This document shows positions 7,554 through 16,491 of a DNA stretch of 23,650 nucleotides, piece by piece. This stretch comes from Firmicutes bacterium CAG:582 (lineage in GTDB: Bacteria; Bacillota_I; Bacilli_A; RF39; UBA660). The notes beneath the pieces are model-generated. The model ran no database searches. It was not told the DNA's origin and was given only the letters and a program-made list of their open reading frames with translations. Every line of letters begins with the position of its first letter. Position 1 is the stretch's first letter. The position numbers and the translations under genes are program-made. The stretch lies in the NCBI GenBank assembly GCA_000435515.1, contig FR884149.1, positions 1 to 23,650 on the forward strand. The letters run 5' to 3'.

Positions 7554-8060
7554 CTAAATATTTATTGAGTTTTTAGTAGTTTCTTTAAAAAATTCATCTG
7601 GTGTTATGTTATATTTTGGTGTTTCATATTCATAAATTTTTAAATAATCTGGATCAAAAGAGGAAGCAAGATCTAGAATAAATTTTTCTTTTACATCCAT
7701 TAAAGCTTCATTTAAAGTTGAATATTCATGTATACCTATATATTTTTGATAAGCATTTTCTAGCCAATAATATATGTTTCCTTTTTTATATATTAAAAAA
7801 GTATGTGAAGGATATGTATCATCTTTAAAATAAACGATTATATATGTTTTGAATTCATAATTTGAAAAAGAAAAATAATATCTTTCAAGCTCCACTTGAT
7901 CCCAACAAACGCCACATTTAGAAATAAGCAAATACTCTGGAGCTTGCAAACGATAAAGTGTTGCATAAGTTTCATCAACATCAATATGTTTATTTCCATT
8001 TACATCAACCCAGCCATATGTTATTTCTTTCATTTTATTTTTTATTTCATTATCCGTCAT
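7554..8060 (-). CDS. transglutaminase/papain-like fold protein
   Basis: A 168-residue soluble protein. The order KCGVCWDQVELER (C52), PSHTFLIY (H86), WLENAY (E101) gives a Cys-His-acid arrangement typical of transglutaminase-like or papain-like cysteine enzymes, with Cys at the start of a helix and His on a strand. The exact family is not recognised. It has no signal peptide, so it probably acts in the cytoplasm. AGGTGAT lies three bases before the ATG. It follows the small membrane protein gene after 21 bases and may share its transcript. A peptidase or amide-hydrolase role is inference from the motif order. Confidence 0.6.
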   Translation of the reverse strand: MTDNEIKNKMKEITYGWVDVNGNKHIDVDETYATLYRLQAPEYLLISKCGVCWDQVELERYYFSFSNYEFKTYIIVYFKDDTYPSHTFLIYKKGNIYYWLENAYQKYIGIHEYSTLNEALMDVKEKFILDLASSFDPDYLKIYEYETPKYNITPDEFFKETTKNSINI

Positions 8061-8081
8061 CTTATCACCTTTATAATAATA

Positions 8082-8435
8082 TCATAAAGCTGGTGAACCT
8101 TCAAATGATGTGTCTTGTCTTTGAAAATAGATTAAACATATAATGCCTGCTATTAAAAGTAAACTTCCTAAAGTTTTAATTTCATATAATCTTTTTTTAC
8201 TTTTTGGAGCTTTTTTTAAAGCTCGATAATTTCTTAAGAAAAAATAAATATAGATTAAGAATGTAATCGATAAAGTGAATTCAAAAACTTTATTTGCTTC
8301 ATTATGAAAAGAATCATTATTTTCTTCAATTGACTCTATTTCTAAGTTATCTCCTCTTATATTTAAAAGACAAAGAGATGCAAATACAATCCATATAAAA
8401 TTTTCAAAATTTAATCTATTTATTTCCTCATTCAT
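8082..8435 (-). CDS. small membrane protein of unknown function
   Basis: A 117-residue protein with three predicted hydrophobic helices (about 11-28, 51-68 and 88-105), an acidic stretch between the first two and a basic stretch (APKSKKRL) before the third. No family is recognised. There is no Shine-Dalgarno site before the ATG. A TATAAT (8443-8448) ends about five to seven bases upstream, so the message could be leaderless, or the gene may be reached by read-through of the exporter terminator. The next gene downstream is the transglutaminase-like gene. Confidence 0.55.
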   Translation of the reverse strand: MNEEINRLNFENFIWIVFASLCLLNIRGDNLEIESIEENNDSFHNEANKVFEFTLSITFLIYIYFFLRNYRALKKAPKSKKRLYEIKTLGSLLLIAGIICLIYFQRQDTSFEGSPAL

Positions 8436-8450
8436 ACTAAATTATATTAA

Positions 8451-8476
8451 AAAAGAAGTGTTTTTTTAACACTTCT
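8451..8476 (-). terminator. terminator of the RND exporter gene
   Basis: Stem 8468-8476 / 8454-8462 (AGAAGTGTT and its complement) with a five-base loop, followed on the minus strand by six T. It overlaps the last codons of the exporter gene. Confidence 0.8.
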
Positions 8477-11400
8477 ATTTAAACAGGTTTTTTATTCTTT
8501 GGAAGAATGATACTTTTTTAGTTGTTTTTTGTGTATTTTGTTTTGGAGCTTCATATTTTTTACCATCTACTACTAAAATCATTCTTGTTTCATCAGTTGA
8601 ATTTAATGTTTTAGAGTTTACTGATTTATAGTTTTCTCCAAGTTTAACGATACTTTTTACTTTATTAGTTGTTGTTTTTACATCTCCACCAATTATGTTA
8701 GTAATTTTAGTAATTCCCTCTTCATTATATTTTGAAATACCAGCAGATAATTCAGAAATTCCTGAATCTAATGTAGAGATTCCTGCATATAAAGTTTTTA
8801 AAGATTCAATAGATGCCTCTTTTACTTGATCAGCAACATTACTTGCAAGCGTTGGAGCTAAAGTTTCAGTTGTTTTTAAAGCACTTTCTTGTGCAACTTT
8901 TACAGCAACAGATTTAGAAACATTTTCAGCTACATATGATGAAACACTTGATGCTAGTGCTGCATTGTTAACTTGTAAAGCCTCTTGCATTGGTTTAATT
9001 TTTGTAAATAATGTAACACATCCTTGATCAGTATAAGCAGAATCTCCTAGAGCATTACAACGTCCATATTCTTGGATTTCCCCAATACTTTTAAGATAAG
9101 TCATCATTATGTTTGTTGAATATTCAGTTACTTTTCCTACAACATATTGATCGTTTGGATCAAGACTTGATTCAACTTCCCTCCAAGCAGAAGCTGCTAT
9201 ATTATTTTTATATTCTTCAGTGAATGATGAAGAAACTAAACCCTTAGCTTGAGAAGTAATCATACTTAATTGTTCATCAGTTAAAGTTGAAGCGGAACTT
9301 GCCTTCATTGAACTTGATAAAGCATTTTTTATCTTACTAGATCCTTCTTTAATTTTCTTTGTATTTGTATCAATTAAATCCATATTAGACTTTAATTCAT
9401 TAGATTTTTCATATAATGTATCCAATTTATCAAATATTTTTAAGTCGCTTGAATCAACTAGTTTTGGAGTTATTACAGAATACATTGAACTTAATTCAAA
9501 GCATGTTGTTTCATAAGTAATCTTTATTGTATCAGTATTTTTTAAAGAACTTAAATCTAAACTTTCATATAATCCTGGTGTTGCAATTGCACCTATGATA
9601 TTTTTGCTACCATTACTGATTACTTTTCCATTTTCTACAGAAATGTTTGTTCCGTTATTTATAATAGTTCCAAAAGTTACAACAAATGGTGTATATAAAG
9701 TTTCATTTTTGCCATTAACTTTAACGATATGTTTATCTGTGTTTTTATATTTTATAGATATTTCTACCTTGCCACTTTTACCTAACATATCATCAACAGA
9801 CATTTTTTCACCATTTAATTTATAAGTTATTTCCATATTTATTGGTAAGTTTTTTTTATAAACTCCTTGATAATAAATATCTTTTCCGTTAGCTTCAACA
9901 GTTAATTTATTACCATTTACATTTAATGTTTCATTTCCATTAATATTTAATATTTCACTTAATTCAGTATAATCCTCAATAGTTTTAAGAGAAGTGTCAT
10001 TTTTTAAATGTTCATTTACAAGTACTGATGAATAATTACCATTAGAATCTAATTTACCGTAAACAGTTTCGATTCTTGATAAAGCATAAGTATTTGTTGG
10101 AACACTTAATAACATAAACGATAAAGCACATACTGAAGCAATTACTTTTTTATTATTTTTTTTCATATTATTACATCCTTTCGTAGTTTTCATTATTAAT
10201 GAATCAAATATTAGAAGTATTGAAGGTAAAATAGTTATAACAACTATCATACTAACAATCGCTCCTCTTGAAATAAGCGTACATAAACTTCCAACCATTT
10301 CTAGTTGAGAATAAACACCTACTCCAAATGTTGCAGCAAAGAAACATAAGCCACTTACTAATATTGATCTACCATTATAGTTTAGAGTTTCAAGAGCTGC
10401 CTCTTTTTTGTCAACTCCTTCACGTCTTAATTTAAGATAAGATGAAGTTAAAAGAATTGCATAATCGATTGTTGCACCTAATTGAATTGTACCTAAAACT
10501 ATTGGAGCAACAAATGGTAACACAACACCTCCAAAATATGATATTGACATATTTATAAATATTGCTGATTCTATTGCACATATTAGAAGTATTGGTAAAC
10601 TTAAACTCTTAAGTACTATGAATAGAATTAATAAAATACATATAATTGATGATGAATTAACATTGTTAAAATCTGTATCACTTATTTTAATTAAATCTTT
10701 CATAAGTGGTCCTTCTCCAGCAACAATTATATTGTCATCATATTTTTTTACAATTCCATTTATAACGTCTACTTGATTATTAAGTTCATCACTTGCAACT
10801 TCATAAAGGGAATTTATTAAAACCATTTCATATTTATCATTTTTAAACATTTTTACAAGATCATCACTTAACATATTTTCGGTTAAACCATGCTTTTTAA
10901 GTTCATTAAATGATAATACAAAATCAATTCCATCTACATTTTTTATTTCATCCAACATTTTAGTAACATCATCATTTTTTAAACTAGTGTCAACTAAGAT
11001 TATTTCTGGACTTACAATATTGAATTTTTCTTTTAATTCTGTATTAGTACTGATACTTTCAAGTGTTGCTGGCAAAGATGAATCCATCTTGTAGTAAACT
11101 TCTACATTCTTATATCCTAAGTATGCTGGAATAGATACGACTAAGAATATAATAAATAAACTAACGTGATGCTTAACAATGAATTTATTTAATCTTTCAA
11201 ATTTTAGATTTAAACTCTTATGTTTTGTCTTTTCAATTAAAGAATCAAATACAAGTAATAAACTTGGAAATAAAGTTAAGACAGATATAACCCCAAGGAT
11301 TACACCTTTAGCCATTACTATACCTAAGTCACGTCCAAGCGTTAATTTCATTGTGCATAATACTAGAAATCCAGCTACAGTTGTAAGTGATGAACCTATA

Positions 11401-12224
11401 ACTGATGTAAATGTTTCTTTAATGGCTTCTTTCATTGCCTCTTCTTTAGTTTTATATATCTTCTTTTTACTTTCGTATGAGTGATACAAGAAGATTGAGA
11501 AGTCCGTTGTAACACCTAATTGTAATACAGCAACTAATGCTTTAGTAATGTAAGATATTTCTCCTAGGAAGATATTTGTTCCTAAGTTATACATTATAGC
11601 GCATCCAATATTTAATAGTAAGAATATTGGTACCATATATGAATTAAGTGATAGTTCAAGAACAACTATACAAAGAATTACAGCTATAACTATATATATA
11701 AGTATTTCTTTATTAGATAGCTCCATAGTATCAAGTACCATTGAACTCATACCACCAAGTTTTATTTTCTCTTGACTGATATTTCTTATTTCTTTTACAG
11801 CATCAATTGTTTCTTCACTTGATGTACTTCCGTAAAATGTAATAAAAAGCATATCAGTGTTGTCTTTATGAAGTTTTTCAGTTATCTCACTTGGTAGCAT
11901 AGAAATAGGAATAACTGTACCAATTGCATCATATAATGACATTACTTGGTTAACTCCATCGACATCTTTGATTTTTTCTTCGAGATCAAGTAAATCTTTA
12001 CTGCTTAAGTTATTAGCAACAGCAACTGAATATGATCCCATATCAAAATCATCTGTTAAAATATCTTGTCCTTTAATAGTTTCAATATCTTTTGGTAAGT
12101 AAACCAATATGTCGTAGTTAATTTTAGTTAAGTAGTTACCAATAAATGATAAAACTAAAAGAAGCCCAGATATTATTAGAATTAATTTCTTATGTTTACA
12201 AATTAATTCAGACATTTTATCCAT
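8475..12224 (-). CDS. RND/MMPL-family exporter fused to an exported coiled-coil protein
   Basis: A 1249-residue protein in two parts. Residues 1-686 are an MMPL/RND permease: a first helix near 13-30, an extracytoplasmic loop, a helix bundle containing LGVTTDFSIFLYHSY, then a second half with the same layout containing LGATIDYAILLTSSY. The acidic residues in these membrane segments are the expected proton relay. The permease part ends FDSLIMKTTKG, as typical MMPL proteins do. Residue 687 is a Met followed by a complete signal peptide (MKKNNKKVIASVCALSFM, then an AxA-like TYA site) and an approximately 540-residue extracellular domain with YhgE/Pip-like GIS-x-L-xx-GI heptads and a basic C-terminus. 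An AAGGA Shine-Dalgarno site precedes Met687, so the second part could also be made separately. GGAGGA is six bases before the ATG. A TetR regulator is divergent. Substrate unknown. Confidence 0.85.
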   Translation of the reverse strand: MDKMSELICKHKKLILIISGLLLVLSFIGNYLTKINYDILVYLPKDIETIKGQDILTDDFDMGSYSVAVANNLSSKDLLDLEEKIKDVDGVNQVMSLYDAIGTVIPISMLPSEITEKLHKDNTDMLFITFYGSTSSEETIDAVKEIRNISQEKIKLGGMSSMVLDTMELSNKEILIYIVIAVILCIVVLELSLNSYMVPIFLLLNIGCAIMYNLGTNIFLGEISYITKALVAVLQLGVTTDFSIFLYHSYESKKKIYKTKEEAMKEAIKETFTSVIGSSLTTVAGFLVLCTMKLTLGRDLGIVMAKGVILGVISVLTLFPSLLLVFDSLIEKTKHKSLNLKFERLNKFIVKHHVSLFIIFLVVSIPAYLGYKNVEVYYKMDSSLPATLESISTNTELKEKFNIVSPEIILVDTSLKNDDVTKMLDEIKNVDGIDFVLSFNELKKHGLTENMLSDDLVKMFKNDKYEMVLINSLYEVASDELNNQVDVINGIVKKYDDNIIVAGEGPLMKDLIKISDTDFNNVNSSSIICILLILFIVLKSLSLPILLICAIESAIFINMSISYFGGVVLPFVAPIVLGTIQLGATIDYAILLTSSYLKLRREGVDKKEAALETLNYNGRSILVSGLCFFAATFGVGVYSQLEMVGSLCTLISRGAIVSMIVVITILPSILLIFDSLIMKTTKGCNNMKKNNKKVIASVCALSFMLLSVPTNTYALSRIETVYGKLDSNGNYSSVLVNEHLKNDTSLKTIEDYTELSEILNINGNETLNVNGNKLTVEANGKDIYYQGVYKKNLPINMEITYKLNGEKMSVDDMLGKSGKVEISIKYKNTDKHIVKVNGKNETLYTPFVVTFGTIINNGTNISVENGKVISNGSKNIIGAIATPGLYESLDLSSLKNTDTIKITYETTCFELSSMYSVITPKLVDSSDLKIFDKLDTLYEKSNELKSNMDLIDTNTKKIKEGSSKIKNALSSSMKASSASTLTDEQLSMITSQAKGLVSSSFTEEYKNNIAASAWREVESSLDPNDQYVVGKVTEYSTNIMMTYLKSIGEIQEYGRCNALGDSAYTDQGCVTLFTKIKPMQEALQVNNAALASSVSSYVAENVSKSVAVKVAQESALKTTETLAPTLASNVADQVKEASIESLKTLYAGISTLDSGISELSAGISKYNEEGITKITNIIGGDVKTTTNKVKSIVKLGENYKSVNSKTLNSTDETRMILVVDGKKYEAPKQNTQKTTKKVSFFQRIKNLFK
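10164..10180 (-). promoter_or_regulatory. internal ribosome binding site and ATG inside the exporter ORF
   Basis: Within the 1249-codon frame, AAGGA (10176-10180) lies nine bases before an in-frame ATG (10166-10164) that begins a full signal peptide. In many Firmicutes the permease and the exported partner are separate neighbouring genes. Here the boundary has lost its stop codon but kept start signals. Internal initiation would yield an exported protein of about 563 residues. Whether it is used is unknown. Confidence 0.5.
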
Positions 12225-12251
12225 ATCATTTCCTCCATTCGCTTCTATATT

Positions 12252-12280
12252 TTATTACTTAGATTTTAAAAATAACACAA
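12252..12280 (-). promoter_or_regulatory. probable promoter of the exporter gene
   Basis: On the minus strand TTGTGT (12275-12280), 17 bases, TAATAA (12252-12257), about 28 bases before the ATG. The boxes are imperfect. It lies next to the direct repeats at 12291-12344. Confidence 0.4.
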
Positions 12281-12290
12281 CCTTAAATAA

Positions 12291-12344
12291 AAATATGTAT
12301 GTTTTCCAACAAAATAGCAAATATGTATAGTTATTTCCAACAAA
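12291..12344. repeat. paired direct repeats between exporter and TetR genes, candidate operators
   Basis: AAATATGTAT occurs at 12291-12300 and 12319-12328. TTTCCAACAAA occurs at 12303-12313 and 12334-12344. Each unit is therefore AAATATGTAT plus TTTCCAACAAA with a short, slightly different gap, repeated at about a 28-31 base period. They sit between the two divergent promoters, where the TetR protein would be expected to bind. TetR operators are usually palindromes, so a direct-repeat site is unusual and the assignment is tentative. Confidence 0.45.
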
Positions 12345-12357
12345 CTAATATTTATCA

Positions 12358-12385
12358 TTGATTTTGTTGCTTATCTGCGTATAAT
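12358..12385 (+). promoter_or_regulatory. promoter of the tetR-family gene
   Basis: TTGATT (12358-12363), 16 bases, TATAAT (12380-12385). The predicted transcription start is only about ten bases before the ATG at 12403, leaving just room for the GGTGA ribosome site. Confidence 0.6.
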
Positions 12386-12402
12386 ATGAATTGGTGACGG
12401 AA

Positions 12403-12978
12403 ATGAATAAAAAAGATGATTTAAGGGTTATAAAAACAAGAAAACTAATATATCAAACTTTACTTGACCTTATGAAAGAAAAAACTTTTGAAGAAATAAA
12501 AGTTTCAGACATATGCTCTAAAGCAATGATTAATAGATCAACTTTTTATGCTCATTATGAAGATAAATATGAACTTCTTATAGATTTTTTAAGCAACTTA
12601 AAAGAAGAATTTGCTCGTGAACTTAATGAAAGCTGTAAAGAAAACTTAAGCATTCGGGAATATTATATTAGACTAATCAGTTTGTTTTTAGATCATATTG
12701 ATAGTAAAAGAGATGTTTATAATTCAATAATGGTAAATAATAGAAGTAGTATAATGATGGATATATTACTAAGTGTTGTAAATGACGATATTTTGAAGAG
12801 ATTTAAAGAAAATGATATCAACTTAAAAGTTCCAACAGAAGTTATATCAAAATTTTACTTAGGCGGAGTTATTAATATTGGGATGGAATGGCTTAGCAAC
12901 AGCAATAAATATACTAAAGAAGAAATTCTTGATTACTTAGAATTACTTATTCCTGATATCGATTATTATGCAAAATAA
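12403..12978 (+). CDS. TetR/AcrR-family transcriptional regulator
   Basis: A 191-residue protein. The N-terminal TetR helix-turn-helix is clear: TRKLIYQTLLDLM, then FEEIKVSDICSKAMINRSTFY, then AHYEDKYELL, which matches the family's 'I-x-V-x-DI-x-x-x-A-x-(V/I)-x-R-x-TFY-x-HF-x-x-K' pattern. The C-terminal all-helical half should bind ligand and dimerise. The frame could open at a TTG (12391), but ATG 12403 has GGTGA/ACGGAA at proper spacing and is preferred. It is the only large plus-strand gene in this part and is divergent from the RND/MMPL exporter, so it most likely represses that exporter and itself and responds to an exported compound or envelope stress. That role is inferred from position. 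Confidence 0.88.
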   Translation: MNKKDDLRVIKTRKLIYQTLLDLMKEKTFEEIKVSDICSKAMINRSTFYAHYEDKYELLIDFLSNLKEEFARELNESCKENLSIREYYIRLISLFLDHIDSKRDVYNSIMVNNRSSIMMDILLSVVNDDILKRFKENDINLKVPTEVISKFYLGGVINIGMEWLSNSNKYTKEEILDYLELLIPDIDYYAK

Positions 12979-13004
12979 AAATTGGTAGTTTTTTTACCAA
13001 TTTT
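12978..13004. terminator. bidirectional terminator between tetR and the surface protein gene
   Basis: Stem 12978-12987 / 12995-13004 (AAAATTGGTA and its complement), loop of seven, T run to 13007 on the plus strand and a T-rich tail on the minus strand. It serves the two convergent genes. Confidence 0.8.
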
Positions 13005-13012
13005 TTTATGTT

Positions 13013-13618
13013 TTAACTTTCTAATATTTTATCGATTTTTTGAATACATGTTTGAACATCGGTACATCCCATTTGAGTAACCGTATCATCATATATTATA
13101 TTTTTAGCTTTATAATTATAATTTACTACTTCGTTTGCACCTAAGCTTGTTCTTTCAGATGCAACAATGTTTAATTTACATGTTATAGGTATATCTTGAT
13201 TTGTAATACTTGTTTTTTTTAATTCAACTTTAACAGTTCCAGTTTTAGTAGTAGTTGCTTCGATAGTTAAGTTATCCGGTACCATTGATACTTGTAAATA
13301 ATTATTTGCACCTTCACAGTTAACTTGTACTATGGCATCATAGTTTTTACTAGCATTTGTTACCTCATATGTAAGCGTTGATGTGTCACCTACAGCACTT
13401 AAATCACTTGTAGTAAATGTAATTGTTTTATTAGTATCATCAATGAACTCTCCACTTTTATCAACATTATCAAGTATAGCTTTTGAAAAGTAGACATCAA
13501 AATCATCAATATTTTCTGATATCTTAGCACTACCTTTGATTATTAAAGTCGTTGATACTGCAGCAAAACCGATACTCATTAACAAAATAACTAGTATTAA
13601 CGTATTACGTCTTTTCAC
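13013..13618 (-). CDS. small exported or membrane-anchored surface protein
   Basis: A 201-residue protein from a GTG at 13618 (AGGTGAT four to five bases before it). The earlier ATG at 13654 lacks a ribosome site. After a short basic KRR the sequence is a hydrophobic helix (NTLILVILLMSIGFAAVS), then a beta-rich, Thr/Asn/Asp-rich domain with DFDVYFSKA just after the helix, paired Cys in VNCEG and ITCKL that could form a disulfide, and a C-terminal GCTDVQTC segment. The layout resembles TasA/camelysin-like or other secreted beta proteins of Firmicutes, but no specific family is claimed. The upstream HD gene ends 66 bases before it with no clear terminator, so they may be co-transcribed. The prepilin peptidase and PilC genes downstream raise, weakly, the option of a pilin-like substrate. 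The basic N-terminus lacks a clear GFTLIE-type site. Confidence 0.65.
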   Translation of the reverse strand: MKRRNTLILVILLMSIGFAAVSTTLIIKGSAKISENIDDFDVYFSKAILDNVDKSGEFIDDTNKTITFTTSDLSAVGDTSTLTYEVTNASKNYDAIVQVNCEGANNYLQVSMVPDNLTIEATTTKTGTVKVELKKTSITNQDIPITCKLNIVASERTSLGANEVVNYNYKAKNIIYDDTVTQMGCTDVQTCIQKIDKILES

Positions 13619-13684
13619 ATTATCACCTATTCTATTTAAAATTATAAAATACATTATTTATAAAATCAATCGAAATGAGTTAAT

Positions 13685-14620
13685 TTAACGTAAAGAAATA
13701 TTTTTATTTAATCTTTTTCCACCAACAAGTGGATTAATTTTTCTATCCTTAATTTCGGGATTAGTTGGAGTTTTTATATCTTCCTTTAAAATGTTTTCAA
13801 ACTCGGTTAACTTGTTTCTTAAGTTTGGATCTTCTGAAAACTCTAAAAGTCTAAATAACATAACGTCATCAATATAGTAAAGAGTTTCATAAGTTATTAA
13901 TTCTTCTTTAATAGCAAGAGCAATTATATCAGCAAGAAGTTGCATCATATATGTGTCCCAGTTAGAATGTGTAAGAGAGTTTATGATGTCATTTTGTCTT
14001 ACAAATTGAATTGCTAACTCTATATTTTTAAAACCTATTTCTTTTACACCGAATTCATTTATATAAGCTTCTAAATTCATTAACATCTTTTTTGCTTCTT
14101 TTAATTTTAAAGTTTCACTCCAAACAAGAGAACTTAATATTACTCCATCAATTCTATCAGCACAAAGGGATGGACGATCTAAATCTACTAAAGAATAATT
14201 TTTAAAGTCATATACTTCTTCAGGTTCAATTCCATCTTCCTTAAGATATTTTTTTAAAAGTACATCTCCTAAAATAATGTCTTTAGTATACTCTTCAGTA
14301 CTTTCTTGAGTTTTATAATCACCATTCATATAGTCGATTACATGAGAACAAGTTGGTTTCGATACATCATGATATAAAGCCGCAAGAATCTCTCTTTTAT
14401 CACTAGTGAACATCGAAGTTATACCAGCTGTTGTTATTGAGTGTTCGTAAGTACTTAAGTATTCTTTAAAGTTGTATACATCTCTAGATGCAAAATCCAT
14501 TCCACAAAAATATCCAACGCGTTTTAATCTTTGAAGAGATGGCGTATCATAATATTTTTTTATATCTTGTGGAATTTTCTTATCTAAAAATTTTACATAT
14601 CCATTTACTTGTCTAAACAT
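13685..14620 (-). CDS. HD-domain phosphohydrolase
   Basis: A 311-residue cytoplasmic HD-superfamily metal-dependent phosphohydrolase. The His of YEHSITTAG near residue 59, the His-Asp pair in ALYHDVSKP near 84-85, and the Asp of ADRIDG near 157 form the H...HD...D set. The early segment with TPSLQRLKRVG resembles the start of COG1078/dGTPase-like proteins (RLR-x-I-x-Q/G), pointing to a nucleotide substrate, but the exact substrate cannot be read from sequence. AAGGAAGGAAAAC stands before the ATG. It lies directly after aspS (terminator between) and before the small surface protein. Confidence 0.75.
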   Translation of the reverse strand: MFRQVNGYVKFLDKKIPQDIKKYYDTPSLQRLKRVGYFCGMDFASRDVYNFKEYLSTYEHSITTAGITSMFTSDKREILAALYHDVSKPTCSHVIDYMNGDYKTQESTEEYTKDIILGDVLLKKYLKEDGIEPEEVYDFKNYSLVDLDRPSLCADRIDGVILSSLVWSETLKLKEAKKMLMNLEAYINEFGVKEIGFKNIELAIQFVRQNDIINSLTHSNWDTYMMQLLADIIALAIKEELITYETLYYIDDVMLFRLLEFSEDPNLRNKLTEFENILKEDIKTPTNPEIKDRKINPLVGGKRLNKNISLR

Positions 14621-14652
14621 AAGTTTTCCTTCCTTTCCAAAAAATAAAATTA

Positions 14653-14675
14653 AAAGGCAAATTTAGTTTACCTTT
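14653..14675 (-). terminator. terminator of aspS
   Basis: Stem 14667-14675 / 14653-14661 with one G-T pair and a five-base loop, followed by a T-rich stretch on the minus strand. The aspS stop codon overlaps the stem. Confidence 0.65.
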
Positions 14676-16437
14676 AATCTATAACTTTAATATGAACATC
14701 TTTAAGTTGTTTTTCGCTTACCTTACAAGGAGAACCCATAAGTAAATCTTGAGCTTTACTATTCATTGGGAATGGTATAACTTCTCTTATACTTTCTTCT
14801 CCAGTTATAAGCATAATCATACGATCAACTCCTGGTGCAATTCCGGCATGCGATGGTGCACCATAACAGAAAGCATTATACATTGCAGGGAATTTTTTCT
14901 TAACATCCTCTTCACCTAAACCAACAAGTTCAAAGGCTTTAATCATAATTTCTGGATCATGATTTCTTACAGCACCACTTGAAAGTTCAACGCCATTACA
15001 TACAAGGTCGTATTGATAAGCTACTATTTCTAACTCACGCTCTAAATTTCCCTCTGCTTCTTCTAAAATTTTTAAGCCACCTTGAGGCATTGAGAATGGA
15101 TTATGACAAAATTCTAATTCTCCCGATTCTTCACCAATTTCATACATTGGAAAATCCACTATCCAACAGAATTCATATGTTTCTTTATTCATATGTCCGT
15201 CAATTGAAGACCCTAATTTTTTTATTAATACTCCACCAGTTTTTAAAGCTGATAATTTTTTACCCGCAGAAATAGCTACAAAAGAGTTACTCTCTAAGTT
15301 TAAAGATTCAAATAGTTCTTCTTTAACTGGTTCTAAAAATTTAGAAATACCTCCAGTTAATTCACCACTTTCATCTACTTTAAACCAATAAACTTTATTA
15401 CCAGTTGAAGTAGTTACTTCTTCAACTAATGAATCAATATATTTTCTACTTTCCTTAAAGTTACTAACATTAACAGCTGTTACATAAGCATCTTTAAAGT
15501 CTGCAAATTCAGTTTTAGATGCTATATCTGTTATATCTTTTAGTTTTAAATCTATTCTTAAATCTGGTTTATCAGATCCATATGTTTCTAATGCATCTTT
15601 ATAAGTAATTCTTTTAAATGGAACACTTGAAGCACTTTTGTATATTCCATATTTTGCAAATACATCTGGTAATACTCTTTCAATTACTGAAAAAACATCT
15701 TCTTGATCTGCAAAACACATTTCCATATCTAATTGATAAAATTCTCCTGGACTTCTATCTGCTCTAGCGTCTTCATCTCTAAAACATGGAGCAATTTGAA
15801 AATATCTATCAAATCCAGAAGTCATAAGAAGTTGTTTAAATTGTTGAGGTGCTTGTGGAAGTGCATAAAACTCTCCAGGATAGTTTCTTGAAGGGACTAA
15901 ATAATCTCTTGCTCCTTCTGGTGATGAAGAGGTTAAAATTGGAGTTGTTATTTCCAAGAATCCTTCATCAACCATTCTACTTCTAAGCTCAGATATAATT
16001 TTACTTCTTAAAACAATTTTTTCTTTTACTAAAGGATTTCTTAAATCTAGATATCTATATTTTAATCTAGTATTTTCATCAGCGTTTTTAGAGAAATTTA
16101 TTTCAAATGGAAGTTCATTATAAATACACTTTCCAATTACTTCAATTTTATCTGGTACAACTTCAATATCTCCAGTTGGAATCTTAGGATTTTTACTTGT
16201 TCTTTCTCTTACAGTTCCATATATTTTGATTGTTGATTCACAGTTAATAGAATCAATAATGTTCATAATCTCTTCATTTTCAACAACAATTTGAGTTATT
16301 CCATAAAAATCTCTTAAAATTAGAAATGCTAAATTTTTACTAACCTTTCTAACATTTTCAAGCCAACCTACTAATTCGACTTTTTCTCCTACGTTTTCTA
16401 TTCTTAATTCATTTAAATTATGAGTTCTATTTTGCAT
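14674..16437 (-). CDS. aspS: aspartyl-tRNA synthetase
   Basis: A 587-residue class II aminoacyl-tRNA synthetase that charges tRNA-Asp (the bacterial-type enzyme). Domains in order: N-terminal OB-fold anticodon binding (VELVGWLENVRK, near 20-100), class II catalytic core with motif 1 near 145-170, motif 2 as FRDEDARADRSPGEF (about 220), the bacterial GAD insertion domain (about 290-410), and motif 3 as APGVDRMIMLITG near 530-545. Length matches the bacterial family (about 585-595). GGAGGAG is seven bases before the ATG and an extended -10 promoter lies just upstream. No T-box leader fits, since only about 25 bases separate promoter and start. In other organisms aspS often follows hisS, but not here. 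Confidence 0.97.
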   Translation of the reverse strand: MQNRTHNLNELRIENVGEKVELVGWLENVRKVSKNLAFLILRDFYGITQIVVENEEIMNIIDSINCESTIKIYGTVRERTSKNPKIPTGDIEVVPDKIEVIGKCIYNELPFEINFSKNADENTRLKYRYLDLRNPLVKEKIVLRSKIISELRSRMVDEGFLEITTPILTSSSPEGARDYLVPSRNYPGEFYALPQAPQQFKQLLMTSGFDRYFQIAPCFRDEDARADRSPGEFYQLDMEMCFADQEDVFSVIERVLPDVFAKYGIYKSASSVPFKRITYKDALETYGSDKPDLRIDLKLKDITDIASKTEFADFKDAYVTAVNVSNFKESRKYIDSLVEEVTTSTGNKVYWFKVDESGELTGGISKFLEPVKEELFESLNLESNSFVAISAGKKLSALKTGGVLIKKLGSSIDGHMNKETYEFCWIVDFPMYEIGEESGELEFCHNPFSMPQGGLKILEEAEGNLERELEIVAYQYDLVCNGVELSSGAVRNHDPEIMIKAFELVGLGEEDVKKKFPAMYNAFCYGAPSHAGIAPGVDRMIMLITGEESIREVIPFPMNSKAQDLLMGSPCKVSEKQLKDVHIKVID

Positions 16438-16461
16438 AAAAACTCCTCCACTTCGTAAATT

Positions 16462-16470
16462 ATTATAGCA
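16462..16470 (-). promoter_or_regulatory. extended -10 promoter of aspS
   Basis: TGCTATAAT on the minus strand (extended -10 TGnTATAAT), 25 bases before the aspS ATG. No good -35, as usual with extended -10 promoters. Confidence 0.6.
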
Positions 16471-16491
16471 TATTTTTTTTAAGTTTTATAT

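Noticed and set aside
13013..13618. Type IV pilin processed by the nearby prepilin peptidase
   Set aside because: The hydrophobic helix lacks a clear Gly-Phe/Glu5 prepilin cleavage site, so I left it as an exported protein.
16438..16491. T-box leader for aspS
   Set aside because: The gap is only 54 bases with an extended -10 about 25 bases before the ATG; no room for a T-box.
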